Counted from the first letter of the stretch, positions 29,079 through 37,885 are shown. The stretch: DNA of 64,000 bases from an uncultured Clostridia bacterium (GCA_947631185.1 CANRKJ010000006.1:1-64000); one strand, 5' to 3'. Notes: generated by a model not told the origin, from the sequence alone. Numbers and translations are program-made.

Positions 29079-30240
29079 AGATAAACATTTGTTGAAGTAG
29101 AGATTTTTTAAAAAGTTCTAAGTGTTTATATCTCAAATTTTCAATATTAATTTTTGATTCAATAAGATTCAAAATACGAACAATATAATTTTGTTCTTCA
29201 ATGTTTGGTAACTTAATTTCAAAATTTAGAAACTCTGTTTCAGATAACTCTTTTTGACCAGTCCCATTAGCTAAAAAGGCTCTTTTCCTTATATAATTAG
29301 ACTGAGATATATAATAATAAATATATTTTGGATTATCTTTTTTCGCAGAAAAACTCATGATTGCATTGGAACAAATACAACCGTCGAAGTCTTTTGTAAT
29401 AATTGCAATACTACCATTAAAATAATTTTGTTTTCCTATTATAATTTCATTTAGATTCCTAATATAAAAAGGACGAGTATCTGCCATTTCTCTTGATGAA
29501 GTAATCTTTGATAATCCATTTAAATTTAATTTTATATTTATTTTTTGAAATTTAGAAGTATCTGATACTTTTTCTTTTGAGCCAGGTAATAAAATTTTAT
29601 TCAATTGTGTGTTATTCCAATTCATTGAATCTCTGGAATTTAGTAATCTATCAATTAATCCTTTTTTATATATCTTAAGGGCTTCAATTTTCTTTTGCTG
29701 TAGTTCTATTTTTTTGTCTAATAGACTGAATAAGTTAGCTATTTTCTTTTGTTCATCAATATGTGTTATTGAAAATTCGTAATTTCCATACTCAATAGAA
29801 TTGATACCAGGTTGACCGGATCTTATAGACATTATTTTTACCCAATTATTATATTTATTTAATTTAGTTTGCTCAAAAATAAATCTTGAATTATATTCCT
29901 TTTTTATATTAGCTCTAATTAGGAAACCTGCAAAGTATAATCTTCCATCAGATTTATTATATAAATAAGATTTTCCAGTACTAGCACCAGTTCTAGCAAA
30001 TAATATATCATTTTCTTTTACTAAGAATTTATCATCTAAATGCCCTAATGGTGAAACAAGGGTACCACTATATAAAGATGTTTCTTCATCTATATCTGTT
30101 ATTCGTATATATTTATTTGTTCCATCAAATTCAGTTGCGGCAGAATTCATTCCATATGATATATCAGTAGAAATATTTTTTAGTGTTATTTTTTTCCACT
30201 CATCTTTAAATTCTTTAAATCTTAACTTAGGTACTAACAA
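29077..30240 (-). CDS. hsdS: HsdS, left copy of the divergent pair
   Basis: A complete 387-aa specificity subunit read leftward. It starts at TTG 30240 (MLVPKLRFKEF) behind GAAGGTG, the same start and leader as the right copy. It has TRD1 (about 15-165), the central linker SLLDKKIELQQKKIEALKIYKKGL, TRD2 (about 205-340) and a final LLQQMFI. TRD sequences differ from the right copy, so the two should recognise different DNA sites. Its 5' end lies in a perfect inverted repeat, and its promoter is not obvious in the present orientation, so it may be silent now. Confidence 0.9.
   Translation of the reverse strand: MLVPKLRFKEFKDEWKKITLKNISTDISYGMNSAATEFDGTNKYIRITDIDEETSLYSGTLVSPLGHLDDKFLVKENDILFARTGASTGKSYLYNKSDGRLYFAGFLIRANIKKEYNSRFIFEQTKLNKYNNWVKIMSIRSGQPGINSIEYGNYEFSITHIDEQKKIANLFSLLDKKIELQQKKIEALKIYKKGLIDRLLNSRDSMNWNNTQLNKILLPGSKEKVSDTSKFQKINIKLNLNGLSKITSSREMADTRPFYIRNLNEIIIGKQNYFNGSIAIITKDFDGCICSNAIMSFSAKKDNPKYIYYYISQSNYIRKRAFLANGTGQKELSETEFLNFEIKLPNIEEQNYIVRILNLIESKINIENLRYKHLELFKKSLLQQMFI
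29664..29691 (-). repeat. Inner inverted repeat of the divergent hsdS pair, left copy
   Basis: Twenty-eight bases identical to the reverse complement of 31952-31979, in the central linker (IEALKIYK). Recombination with the other copy could exchange TRD1 between the genes. Confidence 0.75.
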
Positions 30241-30277
30241 ACTTTCACCTTCAATCTGTCCTTAATATTTAACCTTA
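30228..30277 (-). repeat. Left inverted repeat flanking the recombinase segment
   Basis: About 50 bases that are the reverse complement of 31351-31400, including the hsdS ribosome site, TTG start and first codons. Together they bound an invertible segment of about 1.1 kb holding the recombinase gene. Confidence 0.9.
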
Positions 30278-30324
30278 ATATACTTAATACAAGACATTGT
30301 ATAATGTATATGGAGGTGAAAAAT

Positions 30325-31296
30325 ATGCTATTTAAAGCAAAAAATAAACTATTATATAAAGATTGGATTTGGGATTGGTTGTCGTATAAAAAAGACTATA
30401 TTAAAGAATCTACATATGCTAATTATTCTAATATTATCTCTAACCATATAGCACCAGACTTAGGAAAGTATTATTTAAAAGATTTAAATAATAAAATAAT
30501 TCAAGAATTTTTACTTAAAAAATATAAAATAGGAAGATTAGATAATTTAGGCGGATTATCTAGCAAAACCATTAGAGATATTGTTGCAATAATAAAGAGT
30601 AGTCTCAAATTCGCAATGAAAGAAGATTTAATATCTAGTTTCAATCTTGACTTTATTTATCCTAAAATTAGCTCAAAGGATAAAATATATACAATTTCTA
30701 AGCAAGATCAAGATAAACTAATTGACTACATTTTAAAAAATCAATCTAGTAAAAACTTTGGAATATTATTAACATTGTATTCTGGAATTAGGATAGGTGA
30801 ACTATGTGCTCTTAAATGGAAAGATATTGATTTTAAAAATAATATCTTAAATATAAATAAAACACTTCAAAGAGTTTATATTAAAGATAAGCAAATTAAT
30901 AAATCCAAACTTATAATAACAAATCCTAAAACTCATAATGCTGAAAGGGAAATTCCTTTGAATAAAGACTTTGCGAAAGAATTAAAAAAATTTAAAACAG
31001 ATAATGAAGATTATATATTATCTGGTTCTAGAAAATGGATAGAGCCTAGGACATATCGAAGATTTTTTGCAAGGACTTTAGAAAAAGTAAAAATTGATAA
31101 AATAAATTTTCATGGTTTAAGACATACATTTGCAACAAATTGTATAAAATTGGGAGTAGATTACAAAACTGTTAGTGAATTACTTGGGCATGCAACTGTA
31201 AATATTACTTTAAATTTATATGTTCATCCACAAATGTCACAAAAGAAAAAATGCATTGATTTAATTTGTAAAAAATTTTCTGAAAACTGTCCTTAA
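30325..31296 (+). CDS. Tyrosine recombinase between the divergent hsdS genes
   Basis: A 323-aa phage-integrase-family enzyme. ATG 30325 behind GGAGGTG is preferred to upstream ATGs. It has a core-binding domain (DWIWDWLSYKKDYIKESTYANY) and a catalytic domain with LYSGIRIGELCALKW (Arg I), FHGLRHTFATNC (HxLRH) and LGHATVNITLNLYVHP (His/Tyr). TATAAT at 30300-30305 probably serves its promoter. It lies wholly inside the inverted repeats at 30228 and 31351, so it is predicted to invert its own gene together with the promoter at the right end. Not the same sequence as the invertase at 1452. Confidence 0.92.
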   Translation: MLFKAKNKLLYKDWIWDWLSYKKDYIKESTYANYSNIISNHIAPDLGKYYLKDLNNKIIQEFLLKKYKIGRLDNLGGLSSKTIRDIVAIIKSSLKFAMKEDLISSFNLDFIYPKISSKDKIYTISKQDQDKLIDYILKNQSSKNFGILLTLYSGIRIGELCALKWKDIDFKNNILNINKTLQRVYIKDKQINKSKLIITNPKTHNAEREIPLNKDFAKELKKFKTDNEDYILSGSRKWIEPRTYRRFFARTLEKVKIDKINFHGLRHTFATNCIKLGVDYKTVSELLGHATVNITLNLYVHPQMSQKKKCIDLICKKFSENCP

Positions 31297-31300
31297 TATA

Positions 31301-31329
31301 TTCACTATTTTATATTTTTATGATATAGT
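31301..31329 (+). promoter_or_regulatory. Outward promoter inside the invertible segment
   Basis: TTCACT, a 17-base spacer and TATAGT, a good sigma-A match reading towards the right hsdS. No equal match reads outward at the left end. Inversion would place it before the left hsdS instead. Confidence 0.6.
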
Positions 31330-31350
31330 ATATTTGAATTTTATAACCTT

Positions 31351-31403
31351 TAAGGTTAAATATTAAGGACAGATTGAAGGTGAAAGTTTGTTAGTACCTA
31401 AAT
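31351..31403 (+). repeat. Right inverted repeat flanking the recombinase segment
   Basis: Partner of 30228-30277; begins TAAGGTTAAATATTAAGGAC and runs through the TTG start of the right hsdS. Confidence 0.9.
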
Positions 31404-32566
31404 TGAGGTTTAAAGAGTTTAACAATGAATGGAAAACAATTAATCTAAAACAAATATTATCATTTAAGAATGGTATTAATGCAAATAAAGATTCTTATGG
31501 TCGAGGTATAAAATATATAAGTGTTGGGGATATATTGAACAATACTTTTATAACTTATGATAAAATTAAAGGTTTAGTAGATATAAATGAAAATGTATTA
31601 AAAGAAAATAGTGTAGAATATGGAGATATTATCTTTCAGCGTAGTTCAGAAACTTTTACTGATATTGGTCAGTCAAATGTTTATTTAGATAAAGAAAATA
31701 TAGCAACCTTTGGAGGATTTGTTATAAGAGGAAAAAAAATTGGAAATTATAATCCATTATTCTTAAATTATCTTTTAAAATCTCCATATAATAGGAAAAA
31801 AATAATTGTAAAAGGTGCAGGTGCTCAGCATTATAATATTTCTCAAGAAGAGTTAGAAAAAATAAATGTTAATTTTACTAATAAAAATGAACAAGAAAAA
31901 ATAGCTATCTTATTTAGTCTATTAGATAAGAAAATAGAACTACAAAAACGAAAAATTGAAGCCCTTAAGATATATAAAACAGGACTAATCCAAAGAATAT
32001 ATAACAAAAAATATAATAACAACATCAAAATAGGGAATATAATTACACAAAAATCGATAAGAAACTCAAAAAATGAAGTTAAAGATATATATAGTGTAAG
32101 CAATAAAGATGGATTTATATTGCAAACAGAACAATTTCAAGATAGGATTGTTGCAAGCGATGATACAACAAATTATAAAATTGTTGAGAATAATGATTTT
32201 GCATATAATCCTGCACGTATTAATGTTGGATCTATTGCTAGAATGAATAAAGAAGAAAAAGGAATAATTAGCCCAATGTATATATGTTTTAGGTGTAATA
32301 CAAATATAGTACCTCAATATTTAGAATATTTTTTTGAATCATCTAGGTTTATATATGAAATGAATAAAAGGTTAGAAGGAAGTGTGAGAATGTGTTTGTC
32401 ATATGAATCAATGACTAATATTCCCATAGAAATGCCTAATAAAGAAATACAAGAAAAATTATCTAGTCTTATTAATATTCTAGATAATAAAGTAAAAAGC
32501 GAAGAAAAGCAAAGATTAGAGTTAAATAAATTAAAAAAAGGATTATTACAAGAAATGTTTATATAG
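31388..32566 (+). CDS. hsdS: HsdS, right copy of the divergent pair
   Basis: A 392-aa specificity subunit starting at TTG 31388 (MLVPKLRFKEF) behind GAAGGTG. It has TRD1 (about 15-165), the central linker SLLDKKIELQKRKIEALKIYKTGL, TRD2 (205-350) and the end LLQEMFI. It reads in the same direction as hsdRM and lies downstream of the promoter at 31301, so it is the likely expressed copy in this isolate. A weak hairpin (32561-32589) overlaps its stop codon and may terminate transcription. Confidence 0.92.
   Translation: MLVPKLRFKEFNNEWKTINLKQILSFKNGINANKDSYGRGIKYISVGDILNNTFITYDKIKGLVDINENVLKENSVEYGDIIFQRSSETFTDIGQSNVYLDKENIATFGGFVIRGKKIGNYNPLFLNYLLKSPYNRKKIIVKGAGAQHYNISQEELEKINVNFTNKNEQEKIAILFSLLDKKIELQKRKIEALKIYKTGLIQRIYNKKYNNNIKIGNIITQKSIRNSKNEVKDIYSVSNKDGFILQTEQFQDRIVASDDTTNYKIVENNDFAYNPARINVGSIARMNKEEKGIISPMYICFRCNTNIVPQYLEYFFESSRFIYEMNKRLEGSVRMCLSYESMTNIPIEMPNKEIQEKLSSLINILDNKVKSEEKQRLELNKLKKGLLQEMFI
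31952..31979 (+). repeat. Inner inverted repeat of the divergent hsdS pair, right copy
   Basis: Identical to the reverse complement of 29664-29691. Confidence 0.75.
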
Positions 32567-32635
32567 AGTAGCTTTTGGCTGCTCTATATTGCTATATTTG
32601 AAAAAGTAGTGTAAAATGACGATAAGAGGTAAAAG

Positions 32636-33004
32636 ATGTATAGTTATAAAGTAAGAGAATATTTTGAAAATCCAATTAATATGGGAATAATGAAGAATGC
32701 AAATGGAATAGGAATAATAGAAAATGAAATATGTAGTGATGTAATAAAAATTTATATAAAAGTTAATTCTAATAATGTAATAGAAGATATAAAATTTGAA
32801 GCAAAAGGATGTCCACCAGTAATTGCATCTTGTTGTGAATTAACGAGCTTAGTTAAATGTATGAAAATTGAAGAAGCACTAAAAATTAATGAAAAAATAA
32901 TTATTGAAAATTTAGGAGGATTACCTAAAGAAAAAGAATATTGTGCAGAATTAGTAGTAAAAACTTTAAAAAAAGCTATATTAAATCTTAAGAAAAGTTT
33001 ATGA
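32636..33004 (+). CDS. NifU/IscU-like iron-sulfur scaffold domain protein
   Basis: A 122-aa protein resembling the NifU amino-terminal domain: VREYFENPINMGIM, then IKFEAKGCPPVIASCCELT, then NLGGLPKEKEYCAELVVKTLKKAI. The three conserved cysteines of the scaffold are present (in NEICSD, GCPP and EYCAE). It is a little diverged; for example the GNPxCGD loop is NEICSD. Stand-alone copies occur in Clostridia and may handle Fe-S or other small ligands. Ribosome site is weak (AGAGGTAAAAG). Its presence on a mobile element is unexpected. Confidence 0.75.
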   Translation: MYSYKVREYFENPINMGIMKNANGIGIIENEICSDVIKIYIKVNSNNVIEDIKFEAKGCPPVIASCCELTSLVKCMKIEEALKINEKIIIENLGGLPKEKEYCAELVVKTLKKAILNLKKSL

Positions 33005-33125
33005 GATTTTGATATAAATAATAAATATCTATAATAGAAATATTTTAATAATATAAAAATAAAAACTTTCTTTTTTGGAAATAATATGATATAATAATAG
33101 TATACCAAAAAGGAGAGTTTTTATT

Positions 33126-34052
33126 ATGTTAGGAGAAAAAATAAAATTATATAGAGAAAAGAAAAATATGACTCAAAACGAAATTGCAGAGATTTTAGGT
33201 GTTAAAGCTACTACGGTATCTAAATATGAAGCTGGGACATTGGAACCCAATATTGAATCAATAAAAAAATTGTCAGAAATTTTTGGAATAACTATAGATG
33301 AATTATTAAAAGATGAAGGTGATTTTGATATTTCAAAAATAAATATACTAGAAATCTTAAGAGAACAAAAAAATATGAAATTAAAAGGTAATCTATATCA
33401 TAATACTCAAATTATTTTTGCATATAATACAAACCATATAGAAGGCAATAAATTGACAGAAGACCAAACGAGATATATTTTTGAAACAAATTCAATTTTG
33501 TTTGAGGGTGAAACAGTAGCTAGTGTAGATGATATATTAGAAACAGCTAATCATTTTAAATTAGTTGATTATATGCTTGATATAGCAGATAAAGATTTAA
33601 CAGAAGATATAATAAAAGAATTTCATAAAATTTTAAAAGAAGGAACTATGGATAGTAGAAAAGAATGGTTTATGGTAGGAGAGTATAAAAAAATAGTCAA
33701 TGAAGCTGGAAATATAAAAACATCAACACCGAGTCAAACACCAAAAGATATGGTTAAATTAATGGAGTGGTATAATTCATTAAAACAAATAACAATAAAA
33801 GAAATAATAGAATTTCATTTTAGATTCGAGAGAATACATCCATTTCAAGATGGAAATGGTAGAGTTGGAAGAATAATTATGTTTAAGGAATGTCTAAAAA
33901 ATAATATAATTCCTTTTATTATTTTAGATAAAGATAAATTATTTTATTATAGGGGCTTAAAAGAATACAAAAATGAAAAAGGATATTTGATTGATACTTG
34001 CTTAAATGCACAGGATCAGTATATTAAGATGATAGAATATTATTTGAAGTAA
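33126..34052 (+). CDS. HTH-Fic protein (class II AMPylase-type)
   Basis: A 308-aa protein. Residues 1-60 form an XRE-type helix-turn-helix (KNMTQNEIAEILGVKATTVSKYEAG). The Fic domain has the complete active-site motif H238-PFQDGNGRVGR and an inhibitory helix motif T102-NHIE106-GN, which matches [S/T]xxxE[G/N] in the class II position ahead of the Fic core. Fic enzymes transfer AMP or related groups to protein hydroxyls. The HTH suggests autoregulation. The Abi_C-like gene begins 16 bases downstream, so the two form an operon. Confidence 0.88.
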   Translation: MLGEKIKLYREKKNMTQNEIAEILGVKATTVSKYEAGTLEPNIESIKKLSEIFGITIDELLKDEGDFDISKINILEILREQKNMKLKGNLYHNTQIIFAYNTNHIEGNKLTEDQTRYIFETNSILFEGETVASVDDILETANHFKLVDYMLDIADKDLTEDIIKEFHKILKEGTMDSRKEWFMVGEYKKIVNEAGNIKTSTPSQTPKDMVKLMEWYNSLKQITIKEIIEFHFRFERIHPFQDGNGRVGRIIMFKECLKNNIIPFIILDKDKLFYYRGLKEYKNEKGYLIDTCLNAQDQYIKMIEYYLK

Positions 34053-34067
34053 AAGGAGTGAAATGAT

Positions 34068-34850
34068 ATGTCAGACTTAAAACCAGCAGATATACAAGAA
34101 ATAATGAGATATATAAGAAGAAAAACTAAAAAAGGGGCAGGGTATGTATGGGACTTTAATGATATAACATATAAAGAGTTTATAAATGGAGCAACAGGAT
34201 GTAATATTGATGAAGAAAAATACAAAACTAATGGAACTTCAAAAGAAAAGAGACTTAGACAATTTTTTATAATTGAAGATAATGCACGAGTTATTTTATT
34301 ATTGATGGAGATGGTAGACTATGGAACGAGAAGAAACTTTTTACTAAAAACGCATATAAAAAATATGAATAAAATAATCAAAGAACTGAAAAATCATGAA
34401 AAAACAATAGAAATAAACAATAGTACAATAAAAAATAAAAAAGAAGAAGAAATACTTTTAAAAGAAATAAAAGATAAAATTTCAAAAGGTCAATATGTAT
34501 TTGTTATAGATAGATTACATACATTACTAAAATATAAATATGAAGCAATTTTTAAATCTATAAATAGAGAAATAAAAGGAGAAACACTTGATGCAATATC
34601 AGGGGAATTAAACAATATTTTAAGGACTAATGATGTATTCAAGGAAAAGACAACATTTAGTATATTGTCAGCAACAAAAAAGATAATGAAGGATTTTGAT
34701 GATGCTAGAAATAACAAAACATATGCACATGCAAATACTATCATGGAAAAAAATGAGGCAGAATTTTTGTGCACTTATTTAGTTTATTATTATAATTTTA
34801 TAAGTAAAATTGATTTTAAAAAGATAAAGATAGAAAAAGGCGAGAATTAG
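34068..34850 (+). CDS. Abortive-infection protein with Abi_C (HEPN-like) domain
   Basis: A 260-aa protein. The amino-terminal half (IQEIMRYIRRKTKKGAGYVWDFNDI) is a small winged-helix-like region. The C-terminal half resembles Abi_C: VFVIDRLHTLLKYKYEAIF, then ARNNKTYAHAN with R214 and H221 matching the HEPN Rx4-6H RNase motif. Such proteins are growth-arrest effectors in phage defence. It is preceded by AAAGGAGTG and lies directly behind the HTH-Fic gene, hinting at a Fic-regulated effector, which is inference. It ends in a terminator hairpin that includes the stop codon. Confidence 0.8.
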   Translation: MSDLKPADIQEIMRYIRRKTKKGAGYVWDFNDITYKEFINGATGCNIDEEKYKTNGTSKEKRLRQFFIIEDNARVILLLMEMVDYGTRRNFLLKTHIKNMNKIIKELKNHEKTIEINNSTIKNKKEEEILLKEIKDKISKGQYVFVIDRLHTLLKYKYEAIFKSINREIKGETLDAISGELNNILRTNDVFKEKTTFSILSATKKIMKDFDDARNNKTYAHANTIMEKNEAEFLCTYLVYYYNFISKIDFKKIKIEKGEN

Positions 34851-34862
34851 CTCGCCTTTAAA
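34837..34862. terminator. Terminator after the Fic-Abi_C operon
   Basis: AAAGGCGAG-AATTAG-CTCGCCTTT with A/T flanks; serves both converging genes. Confidence 0.85.
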
Positions 34863-34864
34863 AT

Positions 34865-35158
34865 TTATTCTTTAAAACATCCACCAATCAACTGTACTCC
34901 ATCACAAAACCCATTCCTATAATACTTTTCATTCCAATAAGAAACATAATCCATAAAATTCTCATCAAGCTGTTCCAATTGCTTCTTAACGTACTTTTTA
35001 TTCTGTTCAGGGACATTCTTCAAAATTCTCTCAGAAATTTCATCAAAATAAATCCAATGCTTTTTATCTTCTGCACAGGTTAAAGCACCAATTTCATCCT
35101 CTCTAAAATCTAACCAATCTTTCAAAATATCATCATTAACTTCTCTTAAATTACTCAT
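34865..35158 (-). CDS. Small conserved acidic protein of the element right end (paralogue B)
   Basis: A 97-aa protein, MSNLREVNDDILKDWLDFRE..., behind GGAGGTTA. It is the homologue of the gene at 12451-12744 and shares DEISERIL, YVKKQLEQLDEN and YWNEKYYRNGF. Both copies lie 200-600 bases inside a tRNA-Met-derived junction, so this gene appears to be part of the element family backbone. Family unknown. Confidence 0.78.
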   Translation of the reverse strand: MSNLREVNDDILKDWLDFREDEIGALTCAEDKKHWIYFDEISERILKNVPEQNKKYVKKQLEQLDENFMDYVSYWNEKYYRNGFCDGVQLIGGCFKE

Positions 35159-35385
35159 AAAATAACCTCCATAAAATTAAAATTTTGTTAAATAAAAATT
35201 TGCTACAAGAGTTACAAATCCACGAACATCCGTGTACTATCACTTGGGAAAAAGTTGGGAAAAAACTTCTCAAAAAATGCCCTAAAAATGCACAAATGTT
35301 CTATAACTAAAAACTCTTGTAAGTATTAAAATACCAACAAAAACTCTAATTTTCACAAAGTTACAAAAATGCCTCAATCCTCGCT

Positions 35386-35400
35386 CATAACCCGAAGGTT
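35386..35400 (+). repeat. Right attachment site of element B
   Basis: TCATAACCCGAAGGT, identical to 13327-13341 in direct orientation, 22,059 bases apart. Beyond it the tRNA match is lost (TGGGGAGCAACG). The 200 bases to its left also resemble those left of 13327 (CACTTGGG-AAAA-TTGGG and CACAAATGTTCT). Confidence 0.75.
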
Positions 35401-36080
35401 GGGGAGCAACGTGAAAAAGTTTATTTAGTGGATTTGGATTTTACTCTCACATCTCAAATTTAACTTGTAGAGTTACAATTTTTTTGTGGATTTTTTTATA
35501 TTTATACTTATATATGTTACTTAAAAATAATCGGATTAACTGTTAATTTTTTTTATTAAATTTGTAAAAATTTTAAGTCTTTTCCTTCCTTTATATTCTT
35601 CAAAACATTCTATTTTTTGTTTGATAATATTCATATTTTATTATGAGACTTTTCTCGTTTAAATAAATAACTGACTTCATAGCCAGATTTTATGATATTG
35701 CAATTATCTTCGTCAAAATAGTATGCTATATCTTTTTTGAAATTTTTATGATTATATTTTATTGGTACAACATAATTTCCACTATTTTTATTACTGCTAT
35801 ATTAGATTTTTGTGTATTTAAGGTAGCCCATGTACAAATTGTTACTTTTATATCTAATTGTTATATTACGATGGGTATTGTTGGAATTTCATTAGTTTCT
35901 TTCACTAATCGTATCTTGTTCTATACACATTCTATAATTTATATTTACATTTTCTTTTTTTACTTCTTTAATATATCTAATTCAACATATTTTATCTTCA
36001 TACTTTTTCATGTGTACTTTTTTTATATAATAAATATGTTATTGATATTTTTCAATCAATATTTGCGTTTTTTTATACTG
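35401..36080. other. Gene-poor stretch with a decayed minus-strand reading frame
   Basis: No intact gene. On the minus strand an open fragment from about 35790 to 35631 reads NYVVPIKYNHKNFKKDIAYY and then FDEDNC...GYEVSYLFKREKSHNKI, with further broken coding-like stretches up to 36030. It looks like a degraded gene of unknown family. The plus-strand hydrophobic frame 35748-36110 is a shadow of this. Confidence 0.4.
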
Positions 36081-36135
36081 ATCAGATTATTTATAGTATT
36101 GACAATTTAGTCAAGCATATATAAAATAATTATAG
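36081..36135 (+). promoter_or_regulatory. CRISPR leader 1 with a copied csn2 tail
   Basis: Fifty-five bases that match 45011-45065 with two differences. In the second copy the first 16 bases encode the end of csn2 (SDYL stop), so this leader was copied from behind csn2. It contains TATTGACAATTTAG, a -35-like element. Confidence 0.8.
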
Positions 36136-36700
36136 GTTTTAGAGTACTGTAAATCTTTGATAATGTAAAACATTCCACAAGCAATCACCTCTAACAACTG
36201 TGTTTTAGAGTACTGTAAATCTTTGATAATGTAAAACAGTCATAAATGATACATTTGTGCCTCTTCTGTTTTAGAGTACTGTAAATCTTTGATAATGTAA
36301 AACCACCACCTACACCAGATACCGCAGGATCAGAGTTTTAGAGTACTGTAAATCTTTGATAATGTAAAACAATTTAGTAAATTTGAAGCTTGGATTGATA
36401 GTTTTAGAGTACTGTAAATCTTTGATAATGTAAAACACATATTGTTATAGCATGTGTGCTTGAACTGTTTTAGAGTACTGTAAATCTTTGATAATGTAAA
36501 ACGGTTTATTATCTTTTATTGCAATAAGATCAGTTTTAGAGTACTGTAAATCTTTGATAATGTAAAACTAATTTGTCATTACATATAATTTGTTTTACGT
36601 TTTAGAGTACTGTAAATCTTTGATAATGTAAAACAACTGCTGATACTTTAAATCTTCCTACACCGTTTTAGTGTACTGTAAGTCTTTAATAATGTAAAAT
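36136..36700 (+). CRISPR. CRISPR array 1: nine repeats, eight spacers
   Basis: Repeats of 36 bases begin GTTTTAGAGTACTGTAAATC and end TTTGATAATGTAAAAC, at 36136, 36202, 36268, 36335, 36401, 36467, 36533, 36599 and 36665. Spacers are 30 bases, except the third, which is 31. The last repeat differs at several positions (GTTTTAGTGTACTGTAAG, final T), marking the trailer end, so the leader is on the left. The repeat matches the tracrRNA anti-repeat at 42867 and thus belongs to the Cas9 system. Confidence 0.98.
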
Positions 36701-36753
36701 GGAGCTAATCCGTTAAGTTCACAATGTGGACTTTTAGTGAACGGATTAACTCC
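36701..36753. repeat. Inverted repeat after array 1
   Basis: Arms GGAGCTAATCCGTTAAGTTCAC and its imperfect complement GTGAACGGATTAACTCC around a 14-base loop. It has no clear T-run and may end array transcription or be a processed remnant. Confidence 0.6.
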
Positions 36754-36925
36754 TAATATAAGTATAACATTAAATAAAAAAAATGTAAATACCTCTAAAT
36801 ATTTTATCAGGATAAAAAAATATTATTTTTTTATCCTGATTTTTTCAATATTGGTATTCAAATAAGTACTATATTGTGATATAATCGTTGAGAAAATTGA
36901 TAATTGAATTTCCAAGGAGAAAAAT

Positions 36926-37774
36926 ATGGGTGAGCTATGGGATATATATGATATTAATAGAAATAAAATTGGTAGGACAGCGGAAAGAAATGTGTATCAA
37001 TTCAAAAAGGGAGAGTATCATATTGTAGTAACAGGAATAATAATGAATTCAAAAAATGAAATTTTAATAAGTAAAAGGGCTGAATACAAAAAATTTGGAT
37101 TGATGTGGGAATGTAATGGTGGTTCAATACTAGCAGGAGAAACTAGTTTAGAAGGAATTATTAGAGAAATAAAGGAAGAATTGGGAATTGAATTTTCTAA
37201 GAAGGAAGCAATATTTTTAAAAGAAATAAGAAGCGATAAAACTCCATCAGATTTTAAAGACTTATGGCTATTTAGAAAAGATATAGATTTAAAAGATATA
37301 ACTTTTCCGGATGGAGAAGCAATTGATGCGAAATGGGTTAATATAAATGAGTTTATGGAAATGTATGAAAATAAAGATATTGTTCCTACAGTTGATTTTG
37401 GATTAGATGAATATAATAAAGCAATAAACTTAAAACAAATAGAATCATATAAATATATTGGAAATATTGTTCAAGTTAAAGTAGATAGACCAATAGGAAG
37501 TAAGCATCCAAAATATGGTTTTTCATATTTAATTAATTATGGATTTGTTCCTAATACAATTAGTGGTGATGGAGAGGAATTAGATTGTTATATTTTAGGG
37601 ATAGATAAAGCTGTAGAAAATTTTAAAGGAAAATGCATAGCGGTAATACATAGAAAAGATGATAATGATGATAAATTAATTGTTGTACCAGAAGAAAATA
37701 ATTATACAGATGAAGAAATAAGAAAGTTAACTAATTTTCAAGAACAATACTTTGAAAGTGAAATTATAAGATGA
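36926..37774 (+). CDS. Nudix hydrolase fused to an inorganic-pyrophosphatase-like domain
   Basis: A 282-aa fusion. Residues 1-150 are an IPP-isomerase-type Nudix domain with the full Nudix box from G66 to I88 (G-SILAG-E72, R80-E81, E84-E85-LGI). Residues 165-270 resemble the small inorganic-diphosphatase-like family: VDRPIGSKHPKYGF, INYGFVPNTISGDGEELDCYILG. A Nudix enzyme that releases pyrophosphate joined to a PPase-like domain suggests a coupled reaction. A TATAAT at about 36879 and AAGGAG precede it. It lies between array 1 and cas9, but nothing else ties it to CRISPR function. Confidence 0.83.
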   Translation: MGELWDIYDINRNKIGRTAERNVYQFKKGEYHIVVTGIIMNSKNEILISKRAEYKKFGLMWECNGGSILAGETSLEGIIREIKEELGIEFSKKEAIFLKEIRSDKTPSDFKDLWLFRKDIDLKDITFPDGEAIDAKWVNINEFMEMYENKDIVPTVDFGLDEYNKAINLKQIESYKYIGNIVQVKVDRPIGSKHPKYGFSYLINYGFVPNTISGDGEELDCYILGIDKAVENFKGKCIAVIHRKDDNDDKLIVVPEENNYTDEEIRKLTNFQEQYFESEIIR

Positions 37775-37885
37775 ATAAAATATGTTTAAAAATAACTATG
37801 AAAGTATTTGAATAAAGAAGAGAAGTGTTCTTTAATTATAAAAAATTGTTAATTTTGATATTTTTTTGAAAGGAATTATAGTAAG

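Noticed and set aside
35748..36110. 120-codon hydrophobic plus-strand ORF
   Set aside because: No ribosome site, Phe/Ile/Tyr-rich low complexity, runs into the CRISPR leader and overlaps coding-like minus-strand debris.
36172..36664. Self-targeting spacers
   Set aside because: By eye none of the eight spacers matches another place in the window; a genome and phage search would be needed to say more.
36701..36753. Hairpin after array 1 as a second tracrRNA
   Set aside because: It shows no complementarity to the repeat.
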